A program made the translations under genes and the position numbers. A model generated the notes under the pieces. The model saw only the letters and a program-made list of their open reading frames with translations, was not told the origin of the DNA and searched no databases. DNA of 64,000 nt from Reticulascus tulasneorum (Eukaryota; Ascomycota; Sordariomycetes; Glomerellales; Reticulascaceae), in assembly GCA_001557505.1 (NCBI GenBank), contig LSAX01000007.1, forward strand, positions 372,001-436,000, given 5' to 3'. Positions 1 to 12,998 of the stretch are shown in pieces; position 1 is the first letter of the stretch; each line of letters opens with the position of its first letter.

Positions 1-528
1 TCAACACCTTGGTGGCTTGGTCCTCCAACGCTTCCACGCTTCCACGCACCCAACGACCTTGCGGTGTAGCGTACTTGCCAGCTGTACTCGTAGCAGTTTC
101 GTCCCGGGCCGACCCTGCCACTCGGAGGAGCAACACGAAGCGCTTCATAAGTAGCCTCACCCGCCTGCGCCTTCGCCTCACCTGAGCACGGCTTCCGTTA
201 CTCACTCACTCACCTTCCTTCCAACTGCCGCCTGGTGGTGATATAACATCCTGCTAAACCTCACGGCATGGAAAGAGCTCTCGAATAAGGGTTAATTGGC
301 AACTGCTCTCTTCTTCGTCCCTCGCTTGGGTACCTGGTCCATTCGCTCCATTTCTATATCCATTCCATTTCTTACATCCACGTATTGAGCCACTATTGTC
401 ACCGGTATTGCCTTTTACATATCAGCAAGCTCGCAACATTACGTTTAGTTGGGCTTTACACTACGACGCCGCCGGTCTTTTTGGATCTTCTTCTATCCCC
501 CGCACTTCATCCCTTCACCATCATCATC
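1..528. other. Left-edge non-coding stretch / fasciclin gene upstream region
   Basis: No gene was supported here. The stretch is pyrimidine-rich in its second half (about 300-380 and 480-525), as is common for fungal promoters and 5' leaders, and it directly precedes the fasciclin gene start. Open frames beginning at 385 and 396 only extend the downstream exon leftwards or lie in another frame; they have no recognisable domain and place the signal peptide internally. Confidence 0.5.
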
Positions 529-2024
529 ATGGTCGCTTCGATGCTCCCCGCGAGCTTGCTCGGACTTGCTGTCTGCATGACCTCTGTCTGGATCAGCTCA
601 GCCGCAGCCCAATCGGATATCCAAGACCTAGGGACTGTTCTTCAGGCACAACAGAATCTTTCGACCTACTTCGAACTGATCAAGACGTGGCCCGAAATTC
701 TCCTCAAGCTGCCAAGCTACGATGGCGTGACGGTAAGTCGATGTTCTCCATGGTTATGTTGTATTGCAGCCCCGACTTTCCTTATTCCGGCCTTTGCTCA
801 CTGCACGGATCGGTCTGTCTCCCAAGCACAAGCAGCTTGTCCAGCATTTATGGTGCGAAGGACTAGATATGACTCTACGTTCCGCGCATGCTTGGGCGAT
901 TGCCGAGGAAGACTGACGACGGGGCCGCATTCGAGAACCGAGTGCTACCTTCAGTGAAATGCATCTACTAATACCTATTGCAGATCATCGCTCCGTCAAA
1001 TGCTGCTTTTGACAACATCCCCGGTACTCAGCTGAATGGGGTTTGGAACGCGTCTGATAAGGACATCGCTATTCCCATCCTGGAGTACCACATCCTTCAG
1101 GGTACTATTAGTACGGATGCCCTTACCTCAGGACCATCTGTATTCAGGCCCACCTTGCTCCAAAATCCCGCTTGGAGCAATGTAACTGGTGGTCAGAATG
1201 TCATGATCAACAAGCAGCCCGGAGATGTCGTCGTCTTTACTTCCTCGGAAGGCACTCGCACTACTCAGGTAGACGGAGACATCAGATTTTCTGGCGGTCT
1301 GATCCAGATCGTTGACAACCTGCTGATACCCCCGGCGCCACTTCGAAAGACTACAGATTCTTTCAAGCTCCCTGCATTCATCGGGGCACTCTTCGCGGCG
1401 GGGCTCATGCCTGACATTGCTTACCAGCCGAGCATTACCATCTTTGCCCCGAGGGACGGGGCATTCCAATTAATCGGCGGCTCTTTGGAGGATCTTGATG
1501 AAGCCGCAATCAAGAGGATCATGACATACCATATCGTTCCCGACCTGGTACTCGTGTCGTCGGATCTGATAAATGGCACCAATTTGACGACTGGTGCATC
1601 CATTGCCGCCGACGGTTCTAGCAGTACCACGCAAGAGCTCCATGTCATTCGAGCGGGCAACAATTTGTTCATCAACTCGGCGCAGGTAGTGCAGCCGGAT
1701 ATTCTGATCGCCAACGGTGTCATGCACATCATTGACGGTGTCCTTAATCCAGATGCCGCGGCCGTTTATCCAAATCCGGAAATAGCCACACAGCCACCTG
1801 TCTTCCCCGTCTCCACTGTCAAGAGTGTGCCTTTCGCATCAGCCATACCGTGCACAACCAACTGTCCTACGACCTCCAGCGCCGCAACTGCGGCGACCAG
1901 ATCCACATCGACGAGCTCGATACGAACTACCACCAGTCCAGGTGCTGCGCCGGCAAGGTGTACTGGCATGGCTGCCGGGGTGGCCATGGGCGTACTGGGC
2001 GCGGGTTTCGCTGCCATGGTTTGA
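529..2024 (+). CDS. Fasciclin (FAS1) domain protein, secreted and probably GPI-anchored
   Basis: Two exons, 529-732 and 984-2024, give 414 residues. The start at 529 opens a signal peptide (MVASMLPASLLGLAVC, then an alanine-rich cleavage region). A 251-bp intron with donor GTAAGT, branch-like CTAAT and acceptor CAG joins VT to IIAPSNAAF, rebuilding the FAS1 H1 motif normally written TVFAPSNxAF. Two FAS1 repeats follow (about 40-195 and 200-320). Each has the YHI-type H2 region (EYHILQG and TYHIVPD) and the second ends with GVMHIIDGVL. The C-terminus is Ser/Thr-rich and finishes with a small hydrophobic stretch after PGAAPARCTG, as in GPI-anchor signals. FAS1 proteins act in adhesion at the cell surface; the ligand here cannot be inferred. 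The intron is long for this window, so a missed micro-exon is possible but not needed. Confidence 0.88.
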
Positions 2025-5000
2025 GACAAGCAGGGCTTTCTACTCTATGCTGGCCTTGTCTGGAAAGGAATGGCGCATTGACGAAAGTAACACATCGGGA
2101 TTTACCACCCTTAGACCTTTCGCACTCGATTCGGCGTTTTGGTGGGGATTTGAGGACCCAGGGTAATGAGATCGTAGATACCAGTATCGGCCACTCCTAA
2201 TGAAACAAGTAATTATGTCGAGTTCATATTCCCAATCAGTGCAGACTCGTCGGTTGCATCCCGTGACGCGTCAAGAGACGTGCATCAATCCACCCGTCTT
2301 GGTCCTAACTTGCATAATTGTTGGGGGCGCACGTATCAGCCGGTGCGGTAGGCGGACTGCTAATATATTACCTGAAGATGAGATCATGTTTGTAAGCAGA
2401 AATTCTGCCGCGCCCATGTCAATACAGCGAGAGACAGCAATGAGCACGCTTCGTAACAATGCTTTGATACGGCACCTAGTCGCGATATGATACATAGATG
2501 GCAGTGCAGATCAACTTATCAGTGCCAGAGTCCAAGCCACAGCCCCGATTCACTGATCCAGACACGGCTGAGAAATAGCTGTAGGCTGCCGTACAGCTAC
2601 TATCGCGCGATATGACGAGCCATGAAAGTCTAGGCACGCGAAATCACATGGCGAGACGCAGATGGGTAACATGATGATATTAAGATAAAATACGGCAATC
2701 TCGAGCTAATGAAGTAAGAAAGTGATATTGTCCGAGAACCCTCCAGTAAACAGACCAATGGAATGAAGAGTTAAGTGGGAGGTCCGATCTAGAATACGCC
2801 TGGCCCCTCGCAGAGCGAAAGTCTAAGATGCAACAAGTAAAGACTCCCAGAAGAAAGCCACAGAGAAAATAGGAGGTCGTTTGGGTCCTCCCTGGCCCAA
2901 TGCTTATAAATTACGGGACTTCCGGCGGCAGGGCTATTCGGACACGTCACCTGTCAGCTGCCGGATGTCGTTGATGAGGTGAGGTCGCGTGCCAGACTCT
3001 TCAAGAGCCGGGATGGTTCATCGTTGCCTTACAGTCTCAATGAGACATGCAACTCCGAACACCTAGTACCTTGAAGATGGCGGTCAGTTACAATGCAGGC
3101 CGAGCCATGGATGGAGTTACCAACATGACAACTAGTGTCATCCGGCCTGGCCATGATCAAAGAGGTAGAAGGCGGCCAGGGGCATGCCGTTGGTCGTGGT
3201 GGATCAGGTAGGTTCAGGTGGCAGCCTGCACCAGAGGCCATGGAACCCTCCGCCGGCGGGTGGTCTGATCGTTTCAGGCACAACGTCAAGTGCCGGATCA
3301 TGAACTCCTCCGAGGGGGGGTAGGCGGCGGCGTTGGGTGGCCGGGAGGTGGCCGAGGTCGAATTGGCCCAGGTCGAGGATGCGGCGGAGGAGTGGGTGGG
3401 CTCGTGGGGTAGAGAGAGTTGGAGGGATCGTGAAAGCAAGCGGTGCTGGCAACAAGACGGGTGTGGTGTTCTCTGTGTCGAGGATGGAAGGGGGTATGGC
3501 ATAGCCGGGGTTGCAATGGCTCCCGGTAGGTAGACAACATGGCGTAGGCTTCGCTGGGATGATTTTATAATTCAACAGAGGTGGGCTGTGAGCGGGTTTT
3601 GAAACCGATAGAGGATCGGTAGGATCTGGATACAATGGAGCAATTGCGGGCGAGTGATCAGTCGAGCCATTCCGAATTCCATCTGGGAATCTGGCGACTC
3701 ATATACACATCCGTCCTGAGGCTCTGCCACGTTGAGGTCCGAGAAGTCGAATCCCAGTGGTGAGAACTACGAAAGCTGATGCTACTTGCATGGCTTCGAC
3801 AATGCAGCATGTCACCACTTGTGTAACATGCCAACTCCAGGTCATCGAGCTCTCGTGATGGAACTTTTCAATCATGACGCATGGCGTTGTAGACGACATG
3901 ACCTTCGCTTAATCGAAACTGAAGCTGGAAGTTGTCCAAGGTGAGGAACCAATGTGAACCAAACCTCGGGTTAGGCAAACGTCCCGTAGGGTTTAAGAGC
4001 TTCACGTGAAGAAGTGTGGGATACATGCCTCGAATTATGCCTCGTTGGGGTATTCTGTAACCAATCAAGCCACTAGCGCAAGTTTAGAAAAGAGGCATGT
4101 TAAATTGGATGTGGCACAAACTTGAGGCTTTGCTGCCTGCCCACAATGAAACTTCCTTCTGGGACCCTGTCATGTGAGGGAACAGACACATCGATTAATT
4201 TATTCGAGGCCGACGGATTCTTGGTTTTCCGGAAACCTAAAGGCGAAGAACGGCCCCCAATTCAAGCCGCAGGTGGCGAGGAGCGCACTCAGCTGCCATG
4301 TCAGCATCCAATGCGCAACCGACGCCGGGGGCCAGGAAGAGCTGACACGACGCAGGAATCTTGTCACACTGGTAAGCTGCGTCAATGACGAGCCCTGAAC
4401 GCTTAAACCCCTTGCAGGGAGAATCGCGAAGCTACCCACATGGCCGTAGGGCTAGGGGAATCCGGAGGTGGTGGACGTGTTGCATAGACGCGGTCGCACA
4501 AACCTCCCGACTGCCGGAGCGAGCAAGGGCCGATTGCGTGCCCGCAGAGCGAAGTGGAGTGGGCGATATGGGCCCGTCATTTGTTCCAGAAACGGGCTCG
4601 ATTGACTCAGCTGCTCCAGTAGAGTCATGCAGTCCGAATTCTCGGCCGAAGGATAGGCTCGCTTGTCCTTCGCCGCCAGAATACGAATCTCCATGGAGGA
4701 GCCGTGTCTGCATAGCCCGGGAATGACTGTCGTCAGAACTCCAAAGAAGGAAAAAGGAAGCTCCCAAGCACCGCGCTTATTTTCCAAATCACAACGGCCA
4801 TTGGCCGTCATGCACGATCACATCAAGTGTGGACAACAATCCGAGCGTCACCGGCATTTAACTCGGGCTGTACCATGATATTGGGACGACGTGGGGGTAA
4901 ATGGCCACAGTTGCAGACGGTCCAGGGTTGGCCCAAGGGTGTGTTGGTCTGGCACCTGCACGTCAGCAAAATGGGAGATAATGAAGGGAGGATTTGCAAA

Positions 5001-6226
5001 TCAGCTCGCGGGGAAAGGCAACTCCCGTGGAGAAATCCCTGTCACGAGTCCGTCTGATCTACAAATGGCACTTATGATAAGAAGAGCATGGCAGGTGATA
5101 GCATCCTGCAGCCCTACCATTGCGTAAGGTGGGAAAGAGGATGCGCGAGTTGCATGCCGATGCCGTTTCCTTTCGCCACCGGCCGGACATTTCGGCAACG
5201 GCCACAACGTCAGAGGCGGACTTTGTGAGACCTCGTCTCCCGTTGATGTCGTACAGAGCCACTTGTCTAAAAGTGCATGATGAACTATCACCAGGCGAAT
5301 TATTCTTGGCTGCATAGACGGAAGAAGGATGAAGACAGCCAAGGTCCGCGGGCCCGACTAGAGAAGGGGGCGCTTCATGGTGACCCAATTAGAGACTCTC
5401 ATGTAATGATGCCTAGATGTATGAGGATTGTGGGACAGAACTCGCTGACTATAGCGATGACATGGCTTTCAAGGCAGCCAGTCCGTCTCCAGCCTTGGTC
5501 AAACGAAGCGACATGTGAAAGGCACAAGTTGTGCGTCCTCAATTCAACACATCCAACACCATTCGCAAAGGCGCTAGACGAGCATTTGTCCCAAAAAGGC
5601 ATGTTCATCCGTCGACCTTTATTTGCTCCGAGCTTTTGATTTCCGGTCGTCTCGGTGAGGGTATTCTAAGGTGGAGGAGTACAAGCGCCCTCGTCAGCCC
5701 CATTGGGGGCGGCAGGAATTGCGGCGTGGGAGAATGCAGCCAGTGACAACTCCAATCGTCCGATGTTATATGTACGAAGGATCCTATAAGGAAATACGAA
5801 ACATGTAGAGAATACCGGGGTATGGTAGAATGTTTTTTGGTGTAGTTTGCGAGTCATGGATAGGCAGAAAGAAGAGGCACACCACCTACATACAGCACCT
5901 CAGTATCACTTGGCCATGTAGCTGATCACAGAGCTGACCCAACCGAACCAACGAAGGATCCAGCGGTGGAGTTTCGTCACCGCAGGCAGGAAGAGGCTCG
6001 CAAGGGATTCGAGTCATACCAGGCAACAAGTAAAATTTGTGAAGGAACACGATAATTCTGGATTTCGTCTAAGCAGTGTTAGCTGGGTTTGCGCGCTGGC
6101 ACGAATAGATCTTACATCTCGCACGCGACCCCAAACCCACATCATCTTTCCACCGAATGTATCCGTTCCCAACGCCGTCCAATTATGCCAGGTCGACTGT
6201 GGCTGACACAAAGAAGCCATTCATCC
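2025..6226. other. 4.2 kb without a supported gene
   Basis: Open frames here (for example around 3029-3635 minus, 4122-4811 and 5001-5639 on both strands) overlap one another on opposite strands. They lack recognisable motifs, signal peptides or plausible splice partners, so I call none. Base composition is mixed with no obvious low-complexity block. The stretch holds the 3' flanks of the fasciclin gene on the left and the RNPS1-like gene on the right, which converge. Confidence 0.4.
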
Positions 6227-7317
6227 TCATCGGTAAACACGGTCACCACGGCCTCGGCTTGGAGACCTGCTTCTGTTCCCGTGGCTGCCGTAGCTGCTGC
6301 GACTGGGGCTACGTCGTCGTCGACCGTAGTCATTGCTGCCGCGTCGTCCGGGACCTCCTCGTCTTGGTGGTGATCTGGATCTGGATCTCGAAGAATATGA
6401 TCTAGACCGAGTCCGATATCTGGCACCTGCACCTCTGGACGGTGGTGCAGCAATAGGGGATCTAGATGGCGATCGTGATAAAGAGCGTGGTCGATAGGTG
6501 TCGGATCTAGGGCCATAACGGCTGGTAGGAGGCGGTGAGCGTCTCGGACCATTCTGGCCTCCCCCACCACCCAAGGGGCCTGCTCCAAACGACGCCGCTG
6601 GTGGCCGGGCGCCTCGAGGGCCAGGATGAGGGAGGCGTGGGTCGAAGCCTGCTCCACGGCGAGCGGTTGGGGGAGCTGGGGAGAATTTGCGGCGGGGCAG
6701 GACGATGGAGACGTTAATAACGGATCCATCAATCTGAGCCTCGTGCATGTGGGCAATTGCTGCTTCTGCGTCCGCCTCGTGGGCATACAAGATGTATGCT
6801 GTGCCCCTGTTGGTGCCGGCTGTCAAGAAGGAGCAAAGGTAAGCGAAATTGTGACGAAAAGATTGCTACAGAAGAGTCGGAATTGATCCACGCACATGTT
6901 CTATTGATCGGCAAATCAAGGTCCTTGACACTGCCAAACTGTCCAAAGATCTCCTGCAGGTGCTCCTCGTTGATGTTCTTTGTCAGCCTTTCCACGACAA
7001 CCTGTCAAATGCGATTGTCAGCCTCGTCATGCCACCGATCAACGTCACGCAGCCCTGGCAAAGGAATCGAGTCGTTGTCTTACCTTGGTGCTCCTCACGG
7101 TAGGGCTATCACTTTTGTCTCGACTCTCCCGGTCGCGACTCCAACTACGGCTCTCGCTGCGGTGCCGGCCATTTCGGCGCGGGATTGGCGAGGTCGACCG
7201 CGAATCAGGCCTTCGTCGTTGGTCGCGTTGGTCTGGCGAACGTGAATAGTTTGACCGCGGTGTCAGAGATCTAGAGCGAGAGCGATATCGATCTCGCGAT
7301 CTAGATCTTGACGCCAT
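6227..7317 (-). CDS. RNPS1-like SR/RRM RNA-binding protein
   Basis: Three exons read leftwards, 7317-7084, 7001-6896 and 6819-6227, give 310 residues. Introns are 82 and 76 bp (donors GTAAGA and GTGCGT, acceptors CAG). Order: an N-terminal Arg/Ser-rich arm (MASRSRSRDRYRSRSRS), one RRM at about 79-160, then a long C-terminal RS, Gly/Pro-rich tail ending RGDRVYR. The RRM starts VVVERLTKNINEEHLQEIF, has the alpha-1/beta-2 element FGQFGSVKDLDLP, and its RNP1-like strand is RGTAYILY. Splicing the second intron joins T to SGTNRGTAYILY, restoring the RRM fold. RS arm, single RRM and RS tail match RNPS1, a peripheral exon-junction-complex factor in nuclear splicing and mRNA surveillance. Substrate and partners are inferred from the family. 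A general SR protein is the alternative. Confidence 0.87.
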
Positions 7318-8906
7318 GCTTATTCACTGCTTTTTATGGCTGTTGACGCGAAGGTGAGTGAGTAGAAGAATGTTCAAGCACAGCATTCGCGACGACGCAC
7401 CTAAGGCTGCATTTCAAGAAAGTTTGGCGGGCAGTCACGTGATACTGCTATCGATGTTGATTGATTTCTGCTTTTGTCTCAGCAATAATCGTAAATATTT
7501 GACAGCAACATGCAAATAAGACGTCTCCAGGGTAAGCTATATGCGCCAAGCTCGGTGCCGTATCGAGCAGGTAGCAAACTGCATAGACCCACCATCGATG
7601 GATGTATTATCAAGAATATGACGGTAAATGGCAGACATGAATCCGGTGCTGCTGCACCAGCAACCACCCGCGCATATTCAGCACATGCTTCTGCTTTTGC
7701 TGCTGAGATCCTATCCTCTGGCATATTCCCTTAGGCGTCAGCCGAAAAAGAAGATCGAGTGCACACCTCGGCCTCCGTGATGTATTTACTTCCGAAAATG
7801 GAAATGGCAATTGCCTACAGCTGAGTTTGGGTTGTACCGCTGTTTTCTCTTTTCTCCTTTTACGTTCTCTCTTGTCTCTCTTCCCCATGTTCTCTCTCTT
7901 ACCTCTTTTCACGGCTGCTGAAGTCAAAGGTACGCTTTAGTGGTGAGATCTAGTTTAATAATGACGCTCGTAACTAAACGAGCCATCAAATGTAACATTT
8001 CAAACCAGTTTCCAAGTAGCTGTTATCGCCGGATCTTCTGGCTGTAGTTTCTGTCGAATTCAAAAAAATATCTTGGCTGCCACAACAGGTAATTATATGC
8101 TCTCGCGGTAATCTGTACTCAGAGACGGCTTGTCGGCGAATCCCGGATATCAGTCAGAGCCTCGCCATGTATTGTCGAATCAGCCACCAATATCACTATA
8201 GATAACGCTGAACGAGGGCTTGGAGCTGAGGATATGGCTCTCTCGTCATTCTGCTGCTGCGTCACACTCAGGATAATCAGGCTGAGAGTTCGAAGTGTGG
8301 ACGGCAGAACCCGCCAACCTGTCAGCAGTCAGTAGTATTCTCCAAGTCAAGTTCGTCCAAAACTAGACAGATGGACTGGGAATGGAAGAATCACAGACAC
8401 TTCCCTTTGACCATGTAACCAGAATCAAGAGATTAGGTACCAAGCGGGTGAGAGAGAAGAAACTTGGGGTGACAGGCTCCGAATATCGCGCGGTTGGCCG
8501 ACACAAATTCGCTCTCAGTCTGGGCTCAAAGCTTGAGTATTCTCTGGCCGTATACGGCCATTATCAATAAATGGTAGAGCTAGCCAATAAGTCATACGAT
8601 GGCTAAGCAACTCTCGCTTCCCGTGTCCAATGCCAACCCTCCTCTTAGTAGAGGTGGCTGCCAGAAATATTGAACGCCATCGAGCCTCATGCATGCAAAG
8701 CGAAACTTAGTCCATGTAAAGATAACAAAGAGAACGTGCCATACCGGTCGACTTGTGCGCTGATGCGGCTCCTTTATAGCTGAAATCGGGCGATACCCTC
8801 CGGTACAGAAGTGTTAAATGCATCTGCACCCGCAGCCATCGAAGGGCAGCCTCTGTTCTTCTGGTCTCTATTTACATTTGGGTTCAACGAGACATACTGT
8901 GCCACA
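7318..8906. other. Divergent intergenic region, 1.6 kb
   Basis: It separates the minus-strand RNPS1-like gene from the plus-strand membrane-protein gene, so it should hold both promoters. No supported gene was found. A run of TCTCTT/CTCTCT pyrimidine sequence lies at about 7840-7905. The frame at 7610-7927 (minus) is only the translation of that low-complexity tract plus chance sequence. Confidence 0.45.
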
Positions 8907-10195
8907 ATGCTGTCTCTAGATGTTATGTTACTGTTTCTGGTGGCCTTCAATGCGCCGGCAAAGGCTGGCCTTCTTGGCCCCTTGGTGCCTCCGTGGGCAC
9001 CGTCTCGCGAAACAAGCGTGGCCGAGCAATACCGCAAGGCTGCGATTGGAGTATCGCCCATTCCTACCCAATCCCCGCAGTTACCGGTAGGGCAGATGCC
9101 CGAATTGAAGCGGCAGCTTGAGATTGGTACCGATACATGCGGCTTCATCAGCGACCCCAGCCGTAAGTTCTTACTCCTAGGCATATGATTGCGAACTCTT
9201 TTCCTGATGGCAATTCAAAGTTGGCCTCTTGGAACCTTTAACTTGTGCCGATGACCTCACTTGCACCAATTCGGGCACCATGCGAGGGTGTTGTTTGAGT
9301 GGTGGCTGCACCCTCGACTTCTACTCCCAGTGCCGTGATTCGACAGCGGCTGCCTGTACCAGCTCCGGTGGGCCTGGGTTGAATACACTTTGCTGGTATG
9401 ATATTGAGAGCGGTGGACTTTTGTGCACCTACAGACTAACTCGACGACAGTTCTTCCTCACAGTATCCATATTGTATCACCTGGCTTTGGTCAACAAGCG
9501 CTACTCCAGGAGCTGTTTTCAGTCTCTTGGACTGCGGTATTCTGGAGATTGCTGGTACTCGCCAACTACAAGCGGAGCCCCAATTGCCAGATGATATCAC
9601 AATCACTACCAGTACATCTTCAATTACGTCAAGTTCGACCTCCAGCAGCTCCATCAGTACCTCGGTCAGTGCAACCCCAACACCAACGCCGTCACCTGGA
9701 TCAGATGGACCGCCAATTGGGGCTATCGTGGGTGGCGTGGTGGGCGGTTTGGCTGTGATTGGTATTGTGGTATTTGGGATATTCTGTGTTTGGTTTCGTA
9801 ACCGTAAGAAGGAGAAAAGCGCCATCGGAGACACTCAGGTCCAGCAGCAGCAGCAGCAGCAGCCAAACTTTGGTGACTATAACTCAGGTGCAAAGGAATA
9901 CGGCTCACCTGTATCTCCCGCGCCTACCTCTCAACCTACTAGCCCAGGCTTGCCATCCTATCAGCCTCACTACAGTTTCCCCCTGCCAGTTGAGACCCCG
10001 CCAGCAGCGAATGTTACCGCCGCTTTCTCAAATCCGACGGGCATAAGTCCCACTCATGGTAGTGGTAATTATGGCCAAAACTACGGAGGTATGTCGACCG
10101 GAGAAGGCACTTTTGATCCGTCTCAGCACACCACTGAACTTCCCGCACAGAATCCGGTGGGCACCGGCAGCAATAGTGCTGAGCTGAAGGGCTAG
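8907..10195 (+). CDS. Ser/Thr-rich single-pass membrane protein with Cys-rich ectodomain (wall-sensor-like)
   Basis: Exons 8907-9162, 9221-9395 and 9451-10195 give 391 residues. The ATG at 8907 (context GCCACAATG) opens a signal peptide, MLSLDVMLLFLVAFNAPAKA; frames further left have no ATG. The ectodomain carries clustered cysteines (CADDLTC, RGCCLSGGC, then LCCSSQYPYCITW). The second intron, with branch ACTAAC, joins LC to CSSQYPYC. A Ser/Thr stalk (about 197-225) precedes one transmembrane helix at about 234-259 (GAIVGGVVGGLAVIGIVVF), the basic stop-transfer RNRKKEK, and a Pro/Gln/Gly-rich cytoplasmic tail containing a CAG-encoded glutamine run. This architecture is common in Pezizomycotina and resembles Mid2/Wsc-type wall-stress sensors, but I see no WSC domain, so sensing is inference. 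Confidence 0.85.
9842..9862 (+). repeat. CAG trinucleotide repeat in coding sequence
   Basis: Seven perfect CAG codons encode glutamines in the cytoplasmic tail of the preceding membrane protein, directly after the basic stop-transfer region. Such pure codon runs vary in length between strains through replication slippage. Confidence 0.9.
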
Positions 10196-10877
10196 AGAGA
10201 TCTCTGAATCTATAGGATAGTAAGAAGTGTGCACACTATCTTGGCCATGAGGAACAAAATTGGCCACTCAGATGTTTTTGTGATTTGGTGGGCATTGATT
10301 GTTTCACGATCAAATACATGATGCTGACTGAAGAGGGCTTAATGATAATTACCGTATCTGTATCTGAGTCTAGCTATGCCATTTACTTTAATCTTGGGGC
10401 CTGGTTTTCAGTCAGTTGCAACAAAACAAGGAATTATGACACACTCTATACTTGGCAAGCCGCATACGTAATAGAGGGGTCTTTGACAGTACAAGTCGCA
10501 GGGAATTGGCTTCTATTCAGAGTGATGGACAGCTCGAAATTTAAGCCAGCTTAGGGACTTATATGATAGAGCTGTAAACATTGGGAGAGTTCTGGTTTTG
10601 CGTGGTACATCGGCTTCTAGTCTAGACGTATGTGGGTAAGTTCTGCCTTAGTTGTACCTTTCTTTTCGCTGCCAAAGTCCGTAATAAGTACCAAAATCTT
10701 GTTCTTTGATGCATCTAGCAAGCAGTATTGATATGGGTCTGGTATGCGAATCGTAGCTAGGCCTGGATTCTACGCAGTCTCTAAGAACAGTTTTCTATTT
10801 TCCTCCCCAAATCCTTGTCTCTACCTCCTTGATTTGATACCGATTGAAATCATGCTGGGTTCAGATATCCTCCTAGT
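10196..10877. other. Intergenic, convergent 3' flanks
   Basis: About 680 bp between the ends of the membrane-protein gene (plus) and the acyltransferase gene (minus). An 89-codon frame at 10285-10554 has no domain, no signal peptide and no neighbours in frame; I do not call it a gene. Nothing else was seen. Confidence 0.5.
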
Positions 10878-12132
10878 CTAGATTGCCCATCTTTTCAATG
10901 CGCCAACCACGGAATAGGGAAGCAACCGATCTCGGGTATGGTCTCGATGCTGCACCAGAGGAAACAGCCATATGGGCGTAATCCACAAATGAAACGCCAC
11001 AAGCCAGATAACCCCCATCAAATGAGTTACTGTGGCAGGTAATTTCGGTCCAAGTCGACTGTATATCTCTTGGACTAAATCCTCAGCGATAATGCCAACG
11101 GCTTGACATAAGAAAAAGAAAAATGCCCCTCTTTGGTCAGAAGGGATATCCATGGCGACATCGGCAGCATGGTGAATCAAGCCAGACAGGGCGAATGCCA
11201 TGATTAGCCGACTATATCGAGAAATGAGCGTGTTTCGGGGAATACGTAGAAACGAATCGGCAACCAGGTCGGATATACTTGTGATGCTCCTGCGGAATAT
11301 TTGGTGCCACCCTACGCTAAAGAACCATCAATCAGCATCTGTCGTTAGAGTGGGATCATTATGAAAAGGCATTAAGGAGCATTTACCCCCAGAACCGACG
11401 AATTGACCATGACTTTGCGAAATCACCATACAATGGTGGGAATTCTGCGGGCTTACTGATACCAGTAATAACAAGCAAAATCGCAGAGATGTTGTAGATC
11501 CCCAGATCGAGGCACATCATATTGACCCAGAAGCCGGCCGTGGCAGTGATCCGGAAAATACACTCGGCTCGAGACAAATCGGCAACACTGAAGATCAAAG
11601 GCGGCCCTTTCAAACCAGCCAGTCTTGGAACGGGGGGAGGGCCTGATGCTAGAAGGTCGATCACAAAGCACGTCATGAAAAGGCTACCTAGGTTGGATCG
11701 TAAGAACTTTCCGCTACTAGGGGCGCATTTGGGAATTGGCGGAACGTTCTTAACATTCCATTTTGTCCCAATACGTCTCATATTCCATGATAGCATGATT
11801 GCCTCGTACAGTGCTTGCGTGTTAGCCTTCGATGGGCCCTGGTCCGTTGACTGGGCACCATGGAGGTCTTTGGCGCCTACCCGTGAGCATATGAGCAGCT
11901 CGCAAGCGTTCATGCACCATAACCAGTTTAATCCGACGAAGGCTGCTCGAACAGGTCGGCTGACGATGTAGTCGCATAAGACGATTTGAAACTTGTATGA
12001 CGATGATAGGAGGATAAGAACAGCAACGTAACGAGCACGAGACAGGGGCGAAAGACGGAAGAAGGCGATTAGGTATGTACCTAAAAGAGAAAATGCATGG
12101 GAAACTAGTCCCATGGGTGGATAGAAGTTCAT
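10878..12132 (-). CDS. Wax-synthase-like membrane-bound O-acyltransferase (MBOAT)
   Basis: Exons 12132-11387 and 11316-10878 give 394 residues. The 70-bp intron uses donor GGTAAAT and acceptor TTTAG; joining there rebuilds RRFWGVGWHQIFRRS. The FWGxxWHQ element is the hallmark of fungal wax-synthase domain proteins. The putative catalytic histidines lie in SGLIHHAAD. Several hydrophobic helices flank these, with the C-terminal pair around VIWLVAFHLWITPIW. Fungal members of this family often act as acyl- or acetyltransferases on terpenoid or polyketide alcohols in metabolite clusters, so an O-acyltransferase in the ER membrane is the likely role; the substrate is unknown. The frame stays open to 12192 without an ATG and an AG lies at about 12184, so a short 5' exon upstream is possible. 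ATG 12132 is the first in frame. Confidence 0.82.
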
Positions 12133-12998
12133 GTTGAGTAAATGATTCCCTGGAAGAATTGACGAGAGATCTAAGCACTGCTCTGGAAACACAGTAAACT
12201 GCCCATTATAAAGTTGGTAGTCCTTGAGCTATTAAGAAATAGATATTGAGCGGACCATGTCGTATTCAACCCCAAGCGGTAACTCTGGAGTGATGAAGCC
12301 GAAGCCAAGAAATGGTATGTTGCCATCCCGTGAAATCTGTTGCCTTCACGAGCCTTGAACTCTGTTGAGGTCGTACAATCGATGCACCGCCACCCAACCA
12401 GAAAAAAAGTTCCCACGTCAGCTAAATTACATACATGAGAAGGAGCAATGGGCGTATTCACCCGGCCCAACATGAGGAATGATTCGTACTGCCGAATTCC
12501 GCCGCCAACGGTCAGTATTGGCGTGCATGTCCCATATGCTGATGAACAAGCGCCAGTGCCGTAGACGTAGCGGAAACTGCTCCCGTTTTTTATCTTGCTG
12601 TCGCGGGTGTGCCCCCCCCCCAAGGAAAAAGAGCACCATCCTCCTTCACCTGTTTCCTTTCACAATACCCAACATCATCTCATGATCCATTTGATCTGTC
12701 ATCAATCGTCCTTCTACCGATATTAGAACAGCTCGCTTCGACTGCTGTGCTGGCCCCAAATTACCTGCCCTTAAATCTTCCCACTATTTGGTCTTCTCGA
12801 AAGAATCGGTATGTTATATATCTATGAGCTGCAACCCTCCTTGTGAGATCTTCCTGTTTGACTACAACAAGGATTGACTCGACGTTCTGTTAGCTGCGCC
12901 CGCAATCGACAGGATCCCCGCCTATCATCGATACATCCGAGCCTTATCACTCGAAACCAATTTCACCCAACACCCGTTGAGGCACAAGGGTTTTCAAG
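12133..12998. other. Divergent intergenic region between acyltransferase and RTA1-like genes
   Basis: An 866-bp stretch between two divergently transcribed membrane-protein genes; both promoters must lie here. It contains a C9 run at about 12611-12621 and pyrimidine-rich sequence towards 12998. The frames at 12171-12639 lack domains. A short 5' exon of the acyltransferase could hide near 12190-12260. Shared control of the two genes is possible but not shown. Confidence 0.45.

Noticed and set aside
3029..3635. Overlapping Pro-rich minus-strand frames of up to 157 codons
   Set aside because: Three mutually overlapping frames with similar composition reflect G-rich plus-strand DNA; no splice sites or domains support a gene.
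7610..7927. 105-codon minus-strand frame rich in Lys/Arg
   Set aside because: It translates a TCTCTT pyrimidine tract of the divergent promoter region and has no other support.
10285..10554. 89-codon plus-strand frame
   Set aside because: Isolated, no motif, lies in the convergent 3' spacer; probably untranslated region or chance.
11311..11387. Alternative acceptor GTAG at 11313-11312 for the acyltransferase intron
   Set aside because: It shifts the frame and destroys the FWGxxWHQ motif, whereas the TTTAG acceptor five bases earlier preserves it.
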